A stretch of DNA of 64,000 nucleotides, taken from assembly GCA_023443315.1 (NCBI GenBank), contig JAEZVA010000071.1:1-64000 (forward strand), read 5' to 3'. Below are positions 11,201-18,655 of this stretch, one piece after another. Under the pieces are notes generated by a model. It was given only the letters and a program-made list of their open reading frames with translations. It searched no databases and was not told where the DNA came from. This DNA is from Bacillota bacterium. GTDB taxonomy: Bacteria > Bacillota > Clostridia > Oscillospirales > Ruminococcaceae. Both the position numbers and the translations under genes were made by a program. Each line of letters starts with the position of its first letter. The first letter of the stretch is position 1.

Positions 11201-12642
11201 CCCCCGACCGGCTACTAAACCACCTAGTGAACACATGGTTGCCTCACCAGACCGAGCACGCACGTATTATGGGGCGCACAGGCTACTATCAGTGCGGCGG
11301 AGCATGGGGCTTTCGCGACCAGCTTCAGGATGTGTGCGCAAGCCTTCTGCTTGACCCCAAGCCCGCACGCCGGCATATCCTACGTGCGGCAAGGGCGCAG
11401 TTTAAAGAGGGGGATGTGCTGCACTGGTGGCACAGTCTGCCCCAGCGGGGCGGTGGCATGCGAGGTGTAAGAACCCGCTACAGCGACGACCTGCTGTGGC
11501 TGCCGTACACCGTCTGCGAGTACCTTGAAAAGACAAACGACACGTCGCTGCTCGATGTGCGCATTCCGTATCTCGGCGGCGCCGCGCTGTCGTCGGGGGA
11601 GCACGAGCGGTACTTTGGCCCGTCTGTATCGGACGAAACGGGTGACATCTATGACCACTGCTGCCGCGCCATCGACCACGCCATGCGCCTTGGCGAGCAT
11701 GGCCTGCCCCTGATGGGCAGCGGTGACTGGAACGACGGCTACAATCTGGTGGGTGCCGACGGCAGGGGCGAAAGCGTGTGGCTTGCCCTGTTTCTTTCGG
11801 TGGTGCTCGACCGCTTTGCGCCGGTTTGTGCAGCGCGCGGGGATGAGGCGCGGGCGCAGCGCTTAAAGGATAACGCAGCGCTGTTGCGCGGCGCGGTGGA
11901 TGAGCACTGCTTTGATGGCGGCTGGTACCTGCGCGCGTTTTACGACGACGGTACAAAGATGGGCAGCGCACAAAACGACGAGTGCCGCATCGATTCGCTG
12001 CCACAGAGCTTTGCGGTATTTGCGGGCATGCCAGATAAGGAGCGGGTAAACACCGCGCTCGAAAACGCCTGCACCCATCTGGTAGACGCAGAAAACGGAA
12101 TCGTCCGCCTGTTTACGCCGTCCTTTAACAAGGGCATGCAAAACCCCGGGTATGTCAAGGCGTATCCGCCCGGTATCCGCGAAAACGGCGGACAGTACAC
12201 CCATGCTGCCATCTGGCTTGCGCAGGCGCTGCTCAAGGCGGGCATGACCGAAAAGGGCTACGAGCTTCTCAGCCTGATTAACCCAGCAAATAAGTACAAG
12301 GAGCAACGTACCGCCGAGATGTATCAGCTTGAGCCATATTACCTTGCGGCGGATGTTTATACAAACCCCTGTGCCTATGGCAAGGGGGGGTGGAGCATCT
12401 ACACGGGCGCAGCGGGCTGGTATTTCCGTACTGTGGTAGAGGATTTACTCGGTATTCGTTTACGAGGAAATACACTTGAGCTTGCGCCGCGTATCCCTGG
12501 GGCGTGGGACGGCTTTGCGATGCGCCTGACCTTTTTTGGTACCACCGTTCGCGTGCGTGTCTCTAGCGACCACGCCGACGCCCCGAGTGCGATAAGCATC
12601 CCTCTTGACGGCGGGGTGCATGACGTGAAACTAAGGCGTTAG
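5233..12642 (+). CDS. cyclic beta-1,2-glucan synthase-like giant enzyme (GT84 + GH94-type)
   Basis: Very large membrane protein (2469 residues from the start chosen here) of the NdvB/ChvB type, which builds a beta-1,2-glucan from UDP-glucose and cyclises it. Order: N-terminal soluble part; membrane segments near residues 267-305; a family-2-like glycosyltransferase with DADTG (about 466) and QHRW (about 617); further membrane segments near 665-706 and 790-820; a glucoamylase-like PF10091 region (about 1100-1225) with SYMAHHVGMSLL; then a C-terminal GH94 phosphorylase-type module with the catalytic-type Asp in GSGDWNDGY (about 2166). I prefer the GTG at 5233, eight bases after GGAG (5221-5224); an upstream in-frame start at 5134 has no ribosome binding site. 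No export or glucan-modification gene is adjacent. The linkage made is inferred from family. Confidence 0.85.
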   Translation: MKTGYSNNPIDRAKIPQKPYMKKPLALRTMVVQEIKALWALYREVSREKTRSGVRQWLYENYYTLQAEGRSVVRSLRHENPLPCMENSSVPVVYHLVSSVFVAKRTELTGESLEQFLCEIQRDTPLAVAELCFVPTALRCAYISVCRKACEQDVTDKDAEDLFAYGICSLRAISDLCFEDIFNNCSAVERVLQQDPSGDYPNMDEESKNLYRFKISRIAVANDISELQAAKNMLAYVQNGQTPRERHIGHPIFLVDDLHQKAQAKGHCALALTAIIPLVLSVTIGLFLQSIWPALLLYLPLWEIVRPLIEQFAMRGVPATVIPRIALERDLPSGANTLVTVSTLMPRPEDAPALEKHLENLFITNGGAGVGFMVLADFKEDKEATNPKDMAMLTAAQGVVTRLNARFGDCFYLLVRKRSYNKSSKRFGGWERKRGAITQLVRFIGGQSIPVKLFCGNMDALRRTRYILALDADTGLLLGSVAQLVGAAIHPLNRAEVSKETGTVTRGYGIFLPRISVSLASAYKTGFSKVMAGCGGITAYGAVCPSLYQDLFGCAVFSGKGLIDVRAFFEVMDQRFDEGVILSHDILEGEYLRTAYVSDVELTESFPQNAASFFSRQHRWIRGDVQNAPFVFSSVTRGGVKERNVLGGVSRYKLFDNIRRALTPVAAYLCIAVAFFADTPLSYSLALGGFFAMTAPQLISAVAAIFSSRGFALSREYYSKVLPAALESVSQAFFSFVFLPKHAFMAADAVIRSLYRMTVSHEKLLEWTTAADAERGGKRFFSQLQGLLPGVVSGIVLLFSSVSILRLFGILFLISPLVAFFSSKETGSQRGTIDAQTQDLLTAYAAMMWRYYEKTCTARENYLPPDNVQEAPTYVVAHRTSPTNIGLMLLCTLAARDFHFITTEEMTLRIQRSLTTILRMERYQGNLYNWYDTRTLALLQPAFVSSVDSANFLCCLVALREGIKEYITDQAKRIKITEQINTLINEADLTMFYNKRKKLFSVGYDCEKQSLVHSHYDLLMSEARLASYFAIATGQVPKKHWGALARTLARQGTFAGPISWGGSVFEYFMPHLLLPVYEGSLLYEALRFCSYCQKLRARSLSLPWGVSESGFYAFDNQLNYRYKAHGVQKLGLMRGLNNEYVVSPYSTFLTMGHDPYAALKNLAELEKIGMVGKWGFYEACDYTHRRTGAYKRGIVRSYMAHHVGMSLLSVNNAVHDNCMQRRFMSDRAMKAAQELLEEKIAAGSLIFEDVPDRAEAPRHGRETPTEEVYTEVSPQNTHVQILSNGELTAVLSDVGTQHISFGSIDITRRTTDPLRAPCGVYFVAQMQDQTVCATTAPFYDAKAKHVAKLFGSGVEYYGIKEQVEAGLQVCVHSDLPVCQYIGVVKNNSPKKEKAQVLVYFEPALAAFRDVEAHPAFTRLFLQAVYDRASSSLIFSRRTRPGESDVSVAIGFLDETPFEYETVKHNLLSLPYGIASLGGAFERPFLGGEGVPDAVCAIRAHADIAPGAQKEFAFVVAVDDTPEGAVSRVVAARRRGVIGSARAARSPVATTKLEDCIGQSVLPQLFYPRRETQESIAAALKNELGVHGLWGLSISGDFPIVLIEVHDPNDVVRCEGYIKLLQKLRVCNVFFDLVVLYTNAQQEGDTIRQALADLAHECMAEDLLGARVGIHAVNLAVCDSKVRTLLYAAASHVVEQSLVRHPQPASAYQPLVVTPAEKERLTIVGEDRIIGGAFTRERFYVTGTPRAPWCHVLSNPAFGTLLSDKALGFSWAVNARENKLTPWFNDLALDNVGEMLVLDTGGMRFDLVNGALASFSPRDAMYEGRVAFGRIKTTAMVSISPHGCAKYLDVTLQNTTKEVIDIELSYYTEPVLGVNRSTARHLIPTLHSGMLTLTNPFNTAVGGSMAVGCDKKDVFYHCERAAFLCGKATPELPYPNDDPCAAAIHPYKLPPSGRYSVRFILSYGKDKDACVKQARSATQRRERENNIWIDTPDRLLNHLVNTWLPHQTEHARIMGRTGYYQCGGAWGFRDQLQDVCASLLLDPKPARRHILRAARAQFKEGDVLHWWHSLPQRGGGMRGVRTRYSDDLLWLPYTVCEYLEKTNDTSLLDVRIPYLGGAALSSGEHERYFGPSVSDETGDIYDHCCRAIDHAMRLGEHGLPLMGSGDWNDGYNLVGADGRGESVWLALFLSVVLDRFAPVCAARGDEARAQRLKDNAALLRGAVDEHCFDGGWYLRAFYDDGTKMGSAQNDECRIDSLPQSFAVFAGMPDKERVNTALENACTHLVDAENGIVRLFTPSFNKGMQNPGYVKAYPPGIRENGGQYTHAAIWLAQALLKAGMTEKGYELLSLINPANKYKEQRTAEMYQLEPYYLAADVYTNPCAYGKGGWSIYTGAAGWYFRTVVEDLLGIRLRGNTLELAPRIPGAWDGFAMRLTFFGTTVRVRVSSDHADAPSAISIPLDGGVHDVKLRR

Positions 12643-12792
12643 CGCAACTGTAAAATCATTAAGCCATTGTTAAATTTATACGGCGGTATGGAACTGTTCG
12701 TGTTTGTGTGGTAAAATGATTAGTGAGTAAATGGAAAACCCGTTTACGTTAATATCCAATAACCAATCGCAACTTTTTTGTTACAGGAAATC

Positions 12793-12823
12793 GGCGCAAG
12801 GTGGCACGGTGTCGCCTTGCGCC
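12793..12823 (+). promoter_or_regulatory. strong hairpin in the leader of yfmF
   Basis: GGCGCAAGG (12793-12801) and CCTTGCGCC (12815-12823) form a perfect 9-bp stem that continues four more pairs with G-U wobbles around an ACGGT loop. No T tract follows, so it is not a standard terminator. It sits about 20 nt before the yfmF ribosome binding site and could be a leader hairpin or the 3' end of the upstream transcript. Confidence 0.5.
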
Positions 12824-12854
12824 CAACTAAGGATAAATGGTGCGGAGGACAGAT

Positions 12855-14138
12855 ATGTCAAGCAAGCTTAACCGAGAGAAGATCGCGCACAACGTGTATT
12901 ATTCCAGCGTCACCGATGCGCGCTACAAAACAAACCGGATATCGGTAAACCTGATGATGCCGCTCGAGCGCAAGACGGCGGCAGCAAACGCGCTGCTTAG
13001 TGCCATGCTGCGCAAATGCAGCAGCGAGTATAAAACCTTTACCGAGATTAACGCAAGGCTGTGTGACCTGTATGGCGCATATCTAGATAGCGACGTACTC
13101 AAGATTGGCGACAATCAGGGTGTTAGCCTGTTTGTCACTGCCATCGACGACCGCTATGCACTAGACAAGGAGCCCGTCACCGAGCAGGCGGCGCGCCTGC
13201 TGTGCTCGTTGCTGTTTTCACCCGCCATCCAGGACGGTGCGTTTCCTGACGAGGTACTCAAGGTGGAGCAGCAGGTGCTCATTGACCAGATTGAGTCGGA
13301 GATCAACGAAAAGCGTAGCTACGCCATCATGCAGTGCTCCAAGCACATGTGTGCCGACGAGCGGTTTGCCGTGCCGCGCTACGGCTATAAAGAGGACGTG
13401 CCCGCCATCACAGGGAAGGTGCTTGCCGACGCGTACCGGAATATGATGGCAAACGCATCGGTGGAGATATTCTTTTCCGGTTGCGGCGACCCCGCCGCGG
13501 CAAAACGGATTTTTAAAGAGGCTTTTGCGCATATTGAGCGCAGCAGCAACTTTGCCATGACCACCGATGTCCGCCACGAGGTGGAAGCGGTCAAGGAGAT
13601 TACAGAGCACATGGATATTGCGCAATCAAAGCTTGTGCTCGGTTTTCGGGCTGGTACAAGCGTTGCCGACGAGCACAAAAGCCTTGTGGCGTTTTTGGCT
13701 TCTGCCGTTTACGGCGCAACGCCTACCTCGAAGCTGTTTCGCAACGTACGCGAAAAGCTCAGCCTGTGCTACTACTGTGCGGCGCGCTACGACCGCTACA
13801 AAGGCATTGTGATGGTGGATTGCGGCATAGAGGCCGCCAACATGCAGCAGGCGCGCGACGAGATACTGCATCAGCTAGACGAGATGAAGAACGTGAAGAT
13901 AACCGAAGAGGAGCTAAGCAACGCCGTGCTCGCGATTAAAAACGGCTATAAGGCGGTGTTCGATTCTACCAAATCGGTCGAGACCTACTACCTAGGGCAG
14001 ATTTTTGCCGGCACCGCCCGCGACCCAGAAGACGTCATCGCCCAGATGGAGCGTGTTACGGTACAGGATCTCGCACAGGCGGCCAAACACGTTCAGCTTG
14101 ACACGGTGTACTTCTTAACCGGCGAGCAAAAGGCATAG
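12855..14138 (+). CDS. yfmF: M16-family protein YfmF-like (catalytically inactive partner)
   Basis: 427-residue protein of the M16 (pitrilysin/processing peptidase) fold. The region where active M16 enzymes carry HxxEH reads LLSAMLRKCSSEY, so the zinc site is absent; the C-terminal half keeps the M16 fold (TPTSKLFRNVREKLSLCYY). It is the usual partner of an active M16 protein, here the next gene. In Bacillus the yfmF/yfmH pair is linked to post-translational modification of EF-P; that role is inferred. The start at 12855 follows GGAGG; an in-frame ATG 18 nt earlier has no site. Confidence 0.85.
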   Translation: MSSKLNREKIAHNVYYSSVTDARYKTNRISVNLMMPLERKTAAANALLSAMLRKCSSEYKTFTEINARLCDLYGAYLDSDVLKIGDNQGVSLFVTAIDDRYALDKEPVTEQAARLLCSLLFSPAIQDGAFPDEVLKVEQQVLIDQIESEINEKRSYAIMQCSKHMCADERFAVPRYGYKEDVPAITGKVLADAYRNMMANASVEIFFSGCGDPAAAKRIFKEAFAHIERSSNFAMTTDVRHEVEAVKEITEHMDIAQSKLVLGFRAGTSVADEHKSLVAFLASAVYGATPTSKLFRNVREKLSLCYYCAARYDRYKGIVMVDCGIEAANMQQARDEILHQLDEMKNVKITEEELSNAVLAIKNGYKAVFDSTKSVETYYLGQIFAGTARDPEDVIAQMERVTVQDLAQAAKHVQLDTVYFLTGEQKA

Positions 14139-14199
14139 AAAGGCACCCGCTTTGCACAGGTCTGCGGTTTATGCAAAATCGGAAAGGCACGGTTATAAT

Positions 14200-15492
14200 A
14201 TGAAAGAGTTACAGACGATAAAAAACGAGCTGCTCGGCGAGCAGTATTACCGATATGAGCATCCTAGCGGGCTCACCCTCCTGCTCTGTCCAATGCAGGG
14301 GTATAGCTCGGCGTATGCGCTGTTTGCAACAAAATACGGCTCGCTCGACACCTGTTTTAGGACGACACAAGAGCAGGAATATGCCGAGGTGCCCGAGGGC
14401 ATTGCCCACTTTTTAGAGCATAAGATGTTTGAAGACGAGGATGGCGACGCGTTTGAGAAGTACGCCAAAACGGGCGCAAGCGCAAATGCCTTTACCTCCT
14501 TTGACCGCACCGCGTACGAGTTTTTGTCTACTGGCGAGGTGTACGAGGCGCTGGAGGTTCTGCTTACGATGGTAACCACCCCGTACTTTACCGAGCAATC
14601 GGTGCAAAAGGAGCAGGGCATCATCGGGCAGGAGATAGAGATGTACAACGACAACGCTGGCTGGCGGGTGTTCTTTAACCTGCTTCGCGCGATGTATGTC
14701 AAAAGCCCCATCCGCATCGACATTGCCGGTACGCAGCAGACCATCGCGCAGATCGACAAAGACCTGCTGTACCGCTGCTACCACACCTTTTATAACCTGC
14801 GCAATATGGTACTTGCCGTTTCGGGCAATTTCGAGATAGAAAAGGTGCTCGCGGTGTGCGACCGTGTGTTAAAGCAAGCCCCCGATGTGGGCATCGACCG
14901 CCTGTTTCCGGACGAGCCGGAGGAGGTGGGGCAGCAGTACATCGAACAGGAGTTTGAGGTGTCTATCCCGCTATTCCAGTTCGGTTACAAGGTTGCGCCC
15001 TATACGCAGGACGAGCAGCTGCGCCGCAGTGTGGCAAACGACATCCTGCTTGAGGCGGTTACGGGTGAATCATCCCCGCTGTACGCTAGGCTGTATGAGC
15101 AGGGGCTCATTAACGACAGCTTTGCCTACGAAAGCATGATTGAGCGCGAGTGCGTGGCAAACGTGTTCTCGGGCGAGTCAAAAGACCCCAAGCGCGTCAC
15201 CGCCGAGATTGAAAAGGCGTTTGACGAGGTCTTAAAGAACGGCATTGATGCGCAGGCGTTTGAACGTGCAAAAAAATACTACTACGGACGTCTCGTGTTT
15301 GCGTACAACAACGTGGAGTCGGTTGCGTCGGCACTCGTCACCTCGTTTTTATACGGACGCAGCGCGTACGATATTGTCGACACCCTTGCCGCCATCGACC
15401 GCGAGGTGGTTGACGACACCGCACGCCGCAACTTTAGCAAAAAGCACACCTCGCTTTCGGTCGTAAAGCCCAAGGCGACGGCACAAAGCTAA
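14200..15492 (+). CDS. yfmH: M16-family zinc peptidase YfmH-like (active subunit)
   Basis: 430-residue M16 metallopeptidase with an intact inverted zinc motif HFLEH (His70, Glu73, His74) and the downstream acidic region EQGIIGQEIEMY that supplies the third ligand. It follows the inactive partner by 61 nt, as in Bacillus yfmF-yfmH, so the two probably work as a heterodimer. The ATG at 14200 is preferred; its GGAAAGG site is 12 nt upstream, somewhat long. The 3' end overlaps the first bases of palindromic repeat B. Confidence 0.88.
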   Translation: MKELQTIKNELLGEQYYRYEHPSGLTLLLCPMQGYSSAYALFATKYGSLDTCFRTTQEQEYAEVPEGIAHFLEHKMFEDEDGDAFEKYAKTGASANAFTSFDRTAYEFLSTGEVYEALEVLLTMVTTPYFTEQSVQKEQGIIGQEIEMYNDNAGWRVFFNLLRAMYVKSPIRIDIAGTQQTIAQIDKDLLYRCYHTFYNLRNMVLAVSGNFEIEKVLAVCDRVLKQAPDVGIDRLFPDEPEEVGQQYIEQEFEVSIPLFQFGYKVAPYTQDEQLRRSVANDILLEAVTGESSPLYARLYEQGLINDSFAYESMIERECVANVFSGESKDPKRVTAEIEKAFDEVLKNGIDAQAFERAKKYYYGRLVFAYNNVESVASALVTSFLYGRSAYDIVDTLAAIDREVVDDTARRNFSKKHTSLSVVKPKATAQS

Positions 15493-15583
15493 TTAACTTA
15501 TAATGTCTACGAAAAAATCTTCGCAAAAGCCATAAATGAAAGCTTTCACTTGATTTTATTCGGACATTATTACTGTGAATTAG
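15489..15583 (+). repeat. palindromic intergenic repeat, copy B
   Basis: The best preserved copy of the family. Inner arms ATAATGTC (15500-15507) and GACATTAT (15563-15570) are perfect complements; outer arms extend to CTAATT / AATTAG. The core, with AAAAAATCTTCGCAAAAGC and CTTGATTTTATTC, matches copy C closely and copies A and D in reverse orientation. It begins at the yfmH stop codon and lies about 110 nt upstream of lgt. Confidence 0.8.
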
Positions 15584-15617
15584 CTAGAAAAAAACTCCCC
15601 TGTCGGGGGGGTACATA

Positions 15618-15652
15618 GGCAAAATCGTCTCTTTGCCGCTCGGCGGCTTTGG
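15618..15652 (+). promoter_or_regulatory. paired small hairpins in the lgt leader
   Basis: GGCAAA and TTTGCC form a 6-bp stem with an 8-nt loop, directly followed by GCCG/CGGC around CTCGG; the two can also pair with each other in part. This suggests a small structured leader, but it matches no riboswitch I know. Confidence 0.3.
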
Positions 15653-15690
15653 ATATACATCCCAATACTTAACGAATGGAGACAAAGGCT

Positions 15691-16797
15691 ATGACTGAAG
15701 TACTTAACTTTCCCGGTTTGGGGCTTTCGTTTACCCTAAACCGAGTGGCATTTCAAGTTGGCCCGTTTACGGTATACTGGTATGGCATTTTGATTGCGAT
15801 AGGTGTGGCACTTGCGCTGACCTACGCACTGACCCGCGCAAGAAAATCCGGCGTACACCCCGACCGCTTTATCGATGTGATTATGGGCGGTTTTGTGGGC
15901 GGTATCATCGGCGCGCGCCTGTACTACGTTGCGTTTGAGTGGAGCTACTACAAGGATAACCTCGGCGAGATCTTTAAGGTCTGGAACGGGGGTCTTGGCA
16001 TCTACGGCGGGCTAATCGGCGCGCTGCTGGCAGCCTACCTGATCTGCAAATTGCGCAAGGTGAAGGTTTTGCCGGTGTTTGACCTTGCCGCCATGGGCTT
16101 TTTAATTGGTCAGAGCATCGGTCGCTGGGGCAACTTCGTCAACGTCGAGGCGTTTGGCGGCAACACCAACCTCCCGTGGGGTATGACCAGCGAGCGGATT
16201 ATGTACTACCTAATCGCGAATGTGGATAAGCTGCAGGCGCAGGGCATGAACATCGTCGTGAACGACCCCGTACACCCCACCTTTTTGTATGAATCGCTGT
16301 GGTGCGCGCTGGGCTTTGTTCTGTTGCATCTCTTCTTTAAGCGCCGCCGCTATGACGGCGAGATCTTCCTGCTTTACACCGCATGGTACGGCTTTGGGCG
16401 TTTCTTTATCGAAGGAATGCGCACGGACAGCCTAGTTATCGGTGCGGTACGTGTTTCGCAGGTACTTGCCGCAGTGCTGATGTTTGCGGCGATTATAATT
16501 GAGATTGTGTTACGCTACCGCATTGCCTCCGAGCACGACCCCGAATACTTAAAGCCCTACGGTCAGACCGCAGAGAGCGCAGCGATGCTCGACGAGATTG
16601 ACCAGCAGCTACTAAACAAGGGCAAAAAGACTTCGGACGAGCAGGCAAAAACCGAAGGCGACGAAACTGCCGAAACGGATGAAAACACACAGCCCGACGA
16701 GGGTGAGGGCGAAGCGCCTGAGCTCGCAGACGAGCAGTCGGAAGAGCCTCAAATAGCGGATACCTTGGAGCAGCCAGAAGAAACCGAAGAAAAGTAA
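15691..16797 (+). CDS. lgt: prolipoprotein diacylglyceryl transferase
   Basis: 368-residue integral membrane enzyme that moves diacylglycerol from phosphatidylglycerol to the lipobox cysteine of prolipoproteins. The signature GRWGNFVNVEAFG, the HPTFLYESLW motif and several membrane segments identify it. The ATG at 15691 lies nine bases after GGAG; an ATG 15 nt earlier is in frame but without a site. After the last membrane segment (about residue 275) the protein carries an unusually long, Glu/Asp-rich cytoplasmic tail of about 90 residues. Several putative substrates, lipoproteins at 27840, 38947 and 52797, lie in this window. Confidence 0.95.
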   Translation: MTEVLNFPGLGLSFTLNRVAFQVGPFTVYWYGILIAIGVALALTYALTRARKSGVHPDRFIDVIMGGFVGGIIGARLYYVAFEWSYYKDNLGEIFKVWNGGLGIYGGLIGALLAAYLICKLRKVKVLPVFDLAAMGFLIGQSIGRWGNFVNVEAFGGNTNLPWGMTSERIMYYLIANVDKLQAQGMNIVVNDPVHPTFLYESLWCALGFVLLHLFFKRRRYDGEIFLLYTAWYGFGRFFIEGMRTDSLVIGAVRVSQVLAAVLMFAAIIIEIVLRYRIASEHDPEYLKPYGQTAESAAMLDEIDQQLLNKGKKTSDEQAKTEGDETAETDENTQPDEGEGEAPELADEQSEEPQIADTLEQPEETEEK

Positions 16798-16810
16798 TCC
16801 GATAGATAAA

Positions 16811-16846
16811 ATGCAGACCGTGTGCGCCTTTGCATACGGCCTGCAT
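16811..16846 (+). terminator. hairpin between lgt and folD
   Basis: ATGCAGACCGTGTGC and GCATACGGCCTGCAT form a 15-bp stem with one mismatch and one G-U pair around a 6-nt loop, followed by a weak T stretch (CGATTTTGT). It could terminate the lgt transcript or attenuate folD. Confidence 0.5.
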
Positions 16847-16873
16847 TCGATTTTGTACACAGGTGAGGAGAAG

Positions 16874-17728
16874 ATGGGTATGGAAAAACTGATTGATGGC
16901 AAGGCAATTAGCATGCTGGTAAAGGCGGAGGTTGCCGCCGAGGTGAAAGAGCTGGGGGAACAGGGCGTAGCCGTAGGGCTTGCGGTTGTTATTGTGGGCA
17001 ACAACAGCGCTTCGCGTGTCTATGTCAACAACAAAAAGAAGGCGTGTGCCGAGGCCGGCATCCTCTCGCTTGAGTACGCGCTGGAGGAACAGACCACGCA
17101 GGACGAGCTGCTTAGGTTGATAGCCGAGCTCAACACGCGAGCGGATATCAACGGTATCCTAGTTCAGCTCCCTCTGCCCGCGCATATCGATGAGAAAACG
17201 GTCATTGACGCAATCTCCCCGCTGAAGGACGTGGACGCATTCCACCCCGTGAATGTGGGCAAGATTATGATAGGCGACTATGACTTTTTGCCCTGCACTC
17301 CTGCGGGCATTATTGAGCTTCTTGATAAGTCTGGCGTCGACCTTTCGGGTAAGGAGTGTGTCGTTATCGGGCGCAGCAACATCGTCGGCAAGCCAATGTC
17401 TATGCTGCTGCTGCACCGCAACGCGACGGTGACCGTCTGCCATTCAAAAACCCGTGACCTTGCGGCGGTAACATGCCGCGCGGATGTGCTGGTGGTTGCC
17501 ATCGGTAGGGCAAGGTTTGTCACCGCCGACATGGTGAAGCCCGGCGCGGTGGTTATCGACGTAGGCATGAACCGCGACGAAAACGGCAAGCTGTGCGGCG
17601 ATGTAGACTTTGATTCGGTCTGTGAGACGGCGGGCATGATTACCCCCGTGCCCGGTGGCGTTGGTCCCATGACCATCGCGACACTGCTCAAAAATACCGT
17701 GTCAGCGGCTAGGCTGCAAAACGCTTAA
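16874..17728 (+). CDS. folD: bifunctional methylenetetrahydrofolate dehydrogenase / cyclohydrolase
   Basis: 284-residue cytosolic enzyme that interconverts 5,10-methylene-THF, methenyl-THF and 10-formyl-THF for purine and formylmethionine supply. The GILVQLPLP substrate loop, the KDVDAFHP region and the NADP-binding GRSNIVGKP and GAVVIDVGMN motifs are clear. Two ATGs (16874 and 16880) both fit the AGGTGAGGAG ribosome binding site; the second gives MEKLIDGK, the usual family N-terminus. Confidence 0.95.
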   Translation: MGMEKLIDGKAISMLVKAEVAAEVKELGEQGVAVGLAVVIVGNNSASRVYVNNKKKACAEAGILSLEYALEEQTTQDELLRLIAELNTRADINGILVQLPLPAHIDEKTVIDAISPLKDVDAFHPVNVGKIMIGDYDFLPCTPAGIIELLDKSGVDLSGKECVVIGRSNIVGKPMSMLLLHRNATVTVCHSKTRDLAAVTCRADVLVVAIGRARFVTADMVKPGAVVIDVGMNRDENGKLCGDVDFDSVCETAGMITPVPGGVGPMTIATLLKNTVSAARLQNA

Positions 17729-17756
17729 CCAACAGCGAAAATGCGCCAATGAGCGG

Positions 17757-17785
17757 TTGACTAATTTGACAAACTGTGATAATAT
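17757..17785 (+). promoter_or_regulatory. promoter of rplU-prp-rpmA
   Basis: -35 TTGACT (17757-17762), 17-nt spacer, -10 TAATAT (17780-17785). This places the start of transcription near 17792, leaving an 80-nt leader before rplU. Confidence 0.65.
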
Positions 17786-17791
17786 GTTTAA

Positions 17792-17872
17792 TGCCGCATG
17801 CTGCGGGCTTTTAAGCGGGGTTACCCCGCCTGACGGCAGCGAGTTTAATAAAAAAGGCAGGTGCCTCCATTA
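17792..17872 (+). promoter_or_regulatory. structured leader of rplU (L21 leader-like)
   Basis: The leader holds CCGCA/TGCGG and a perfect GCGGGG-TTA-CCCCGC hairpin, then a stretch that can pair CCTG with CAGG near the ribosome binding site. Position and form fit the L21 leader class, in which ribosomal protein L21 is thought to regulate its own operon; the class assignment is by context, not by a covariance search. Confidence 0.5.
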
Positions 17873-18184
17873 ATGTACGCAATTATTGAGACCGGCGGAA
17901 AACAGTACAAGGTTGCTCAGGGCGATGTGCTTTACATCGAGAAGCTGACTGTTTCGGCTGACGAAACAGTGACCTTTGATAAGGTTATAGCAGTATCTGA
18001 CGACAACGGCGCTAAGTTTGGCAACCCCACCGTAGCAGGTGCTACCGTAACCGCAAAGGTTCTTAAAAACGGCAAAGCAAAGAAGATTACGGTGTTTACC
18101 TACAAGGCGAAAAAGGGCGAGAAGCGCAAGATGGGTCACAGACAGCCCTACACCAAGGTGCAGATTGAGACAATCACCGCGTAA
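17873..18184 (+). CDS. rplU: 50S ribosomal protein L21
   Basis: 103-residue large-subunit protein that binds 23S rRNA. It begins MYAIIETGGKQYKV and ends GHRQPYTKVQIETI, both diagnostic. The ATG at 17873 is preferred to an in-frame alternative 12 nt upstream because it gives the conserved N-terminus. First gene of the rplU-prp-rpmA operon. Confidence 0.97.
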   Translation: MYAIIETGGKQYKVAQGDVLYIEKLTVSADETVTFDKVIAVSDDNGAKFGNPTVAGATVTAKVLKNGKAKKITVFTYKAKKGEKRKMGHRQPYTKVQIETITA

Positions 18185-18235
18185 GCTTGTTTGGCACGAC
18201 GCATTTCCCCAAAAGGCTTAAGGTGGTAATTTGAT

Positions 18236-18550
18236 ATGATTACTGCAAGGTTTAAAAAAGACAGCGGCGGCTACCGCTTGTTTACGGTATCGGGGCACGC
18301 GGGCTGTGAGCAGTATGGCTTTGATGTTGCATGTGCCGCGGTTTCTTCGGCGGTACAGCTTACGGCAAACGGCATTACCGAGATTGCCGGCGTGAAGGCA
18401 CAGGTTCAGGTAGACGGTGACACTATCGGGGTAACACTCCCTGAGGGTGAGCCGGACGAAAGCGTTAATGTGCTTATCGGCGCGCTTCATCTTCATCTAA
18501 ACCTGCTAAGCGAGGAATACAAAAACGCGATAATCGTGATCACCGAGTAA
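18236..18550 (+). CDS. prp: ribosomal-processing cysteine protease Prp
   Basis: 104-residue DUF464 protease that removes the N-terminal extension of L27 in Firmicutes and related bacteria. The catalytic pair is visible as His21 in SGHAG and Cys33 in DVACAAVS. Its place between L21 and L27 is typical, and the substrate in the next gene carries the expected extension. Confidence 0.94.
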   Translation: MITARFKKDSGGYRLFTVSGHAGCEQYGFDVACAAVSSAVQLTANGITEIAGVKAQVQVDGDTIGVTLPEGEPDESVNVLIGALHLHLNLLSEEYKNAIIVITE

Positions 18551-18655
18551 ATAATAAATAGGTTCGGTTTTGTGCGTTTCAATCAAAAGGTTGAACTTAC
18601 GGCAATAAAGCCGCACAATTACCCGATCTTCCATAGGAAAGGAATGGTCAACGTT

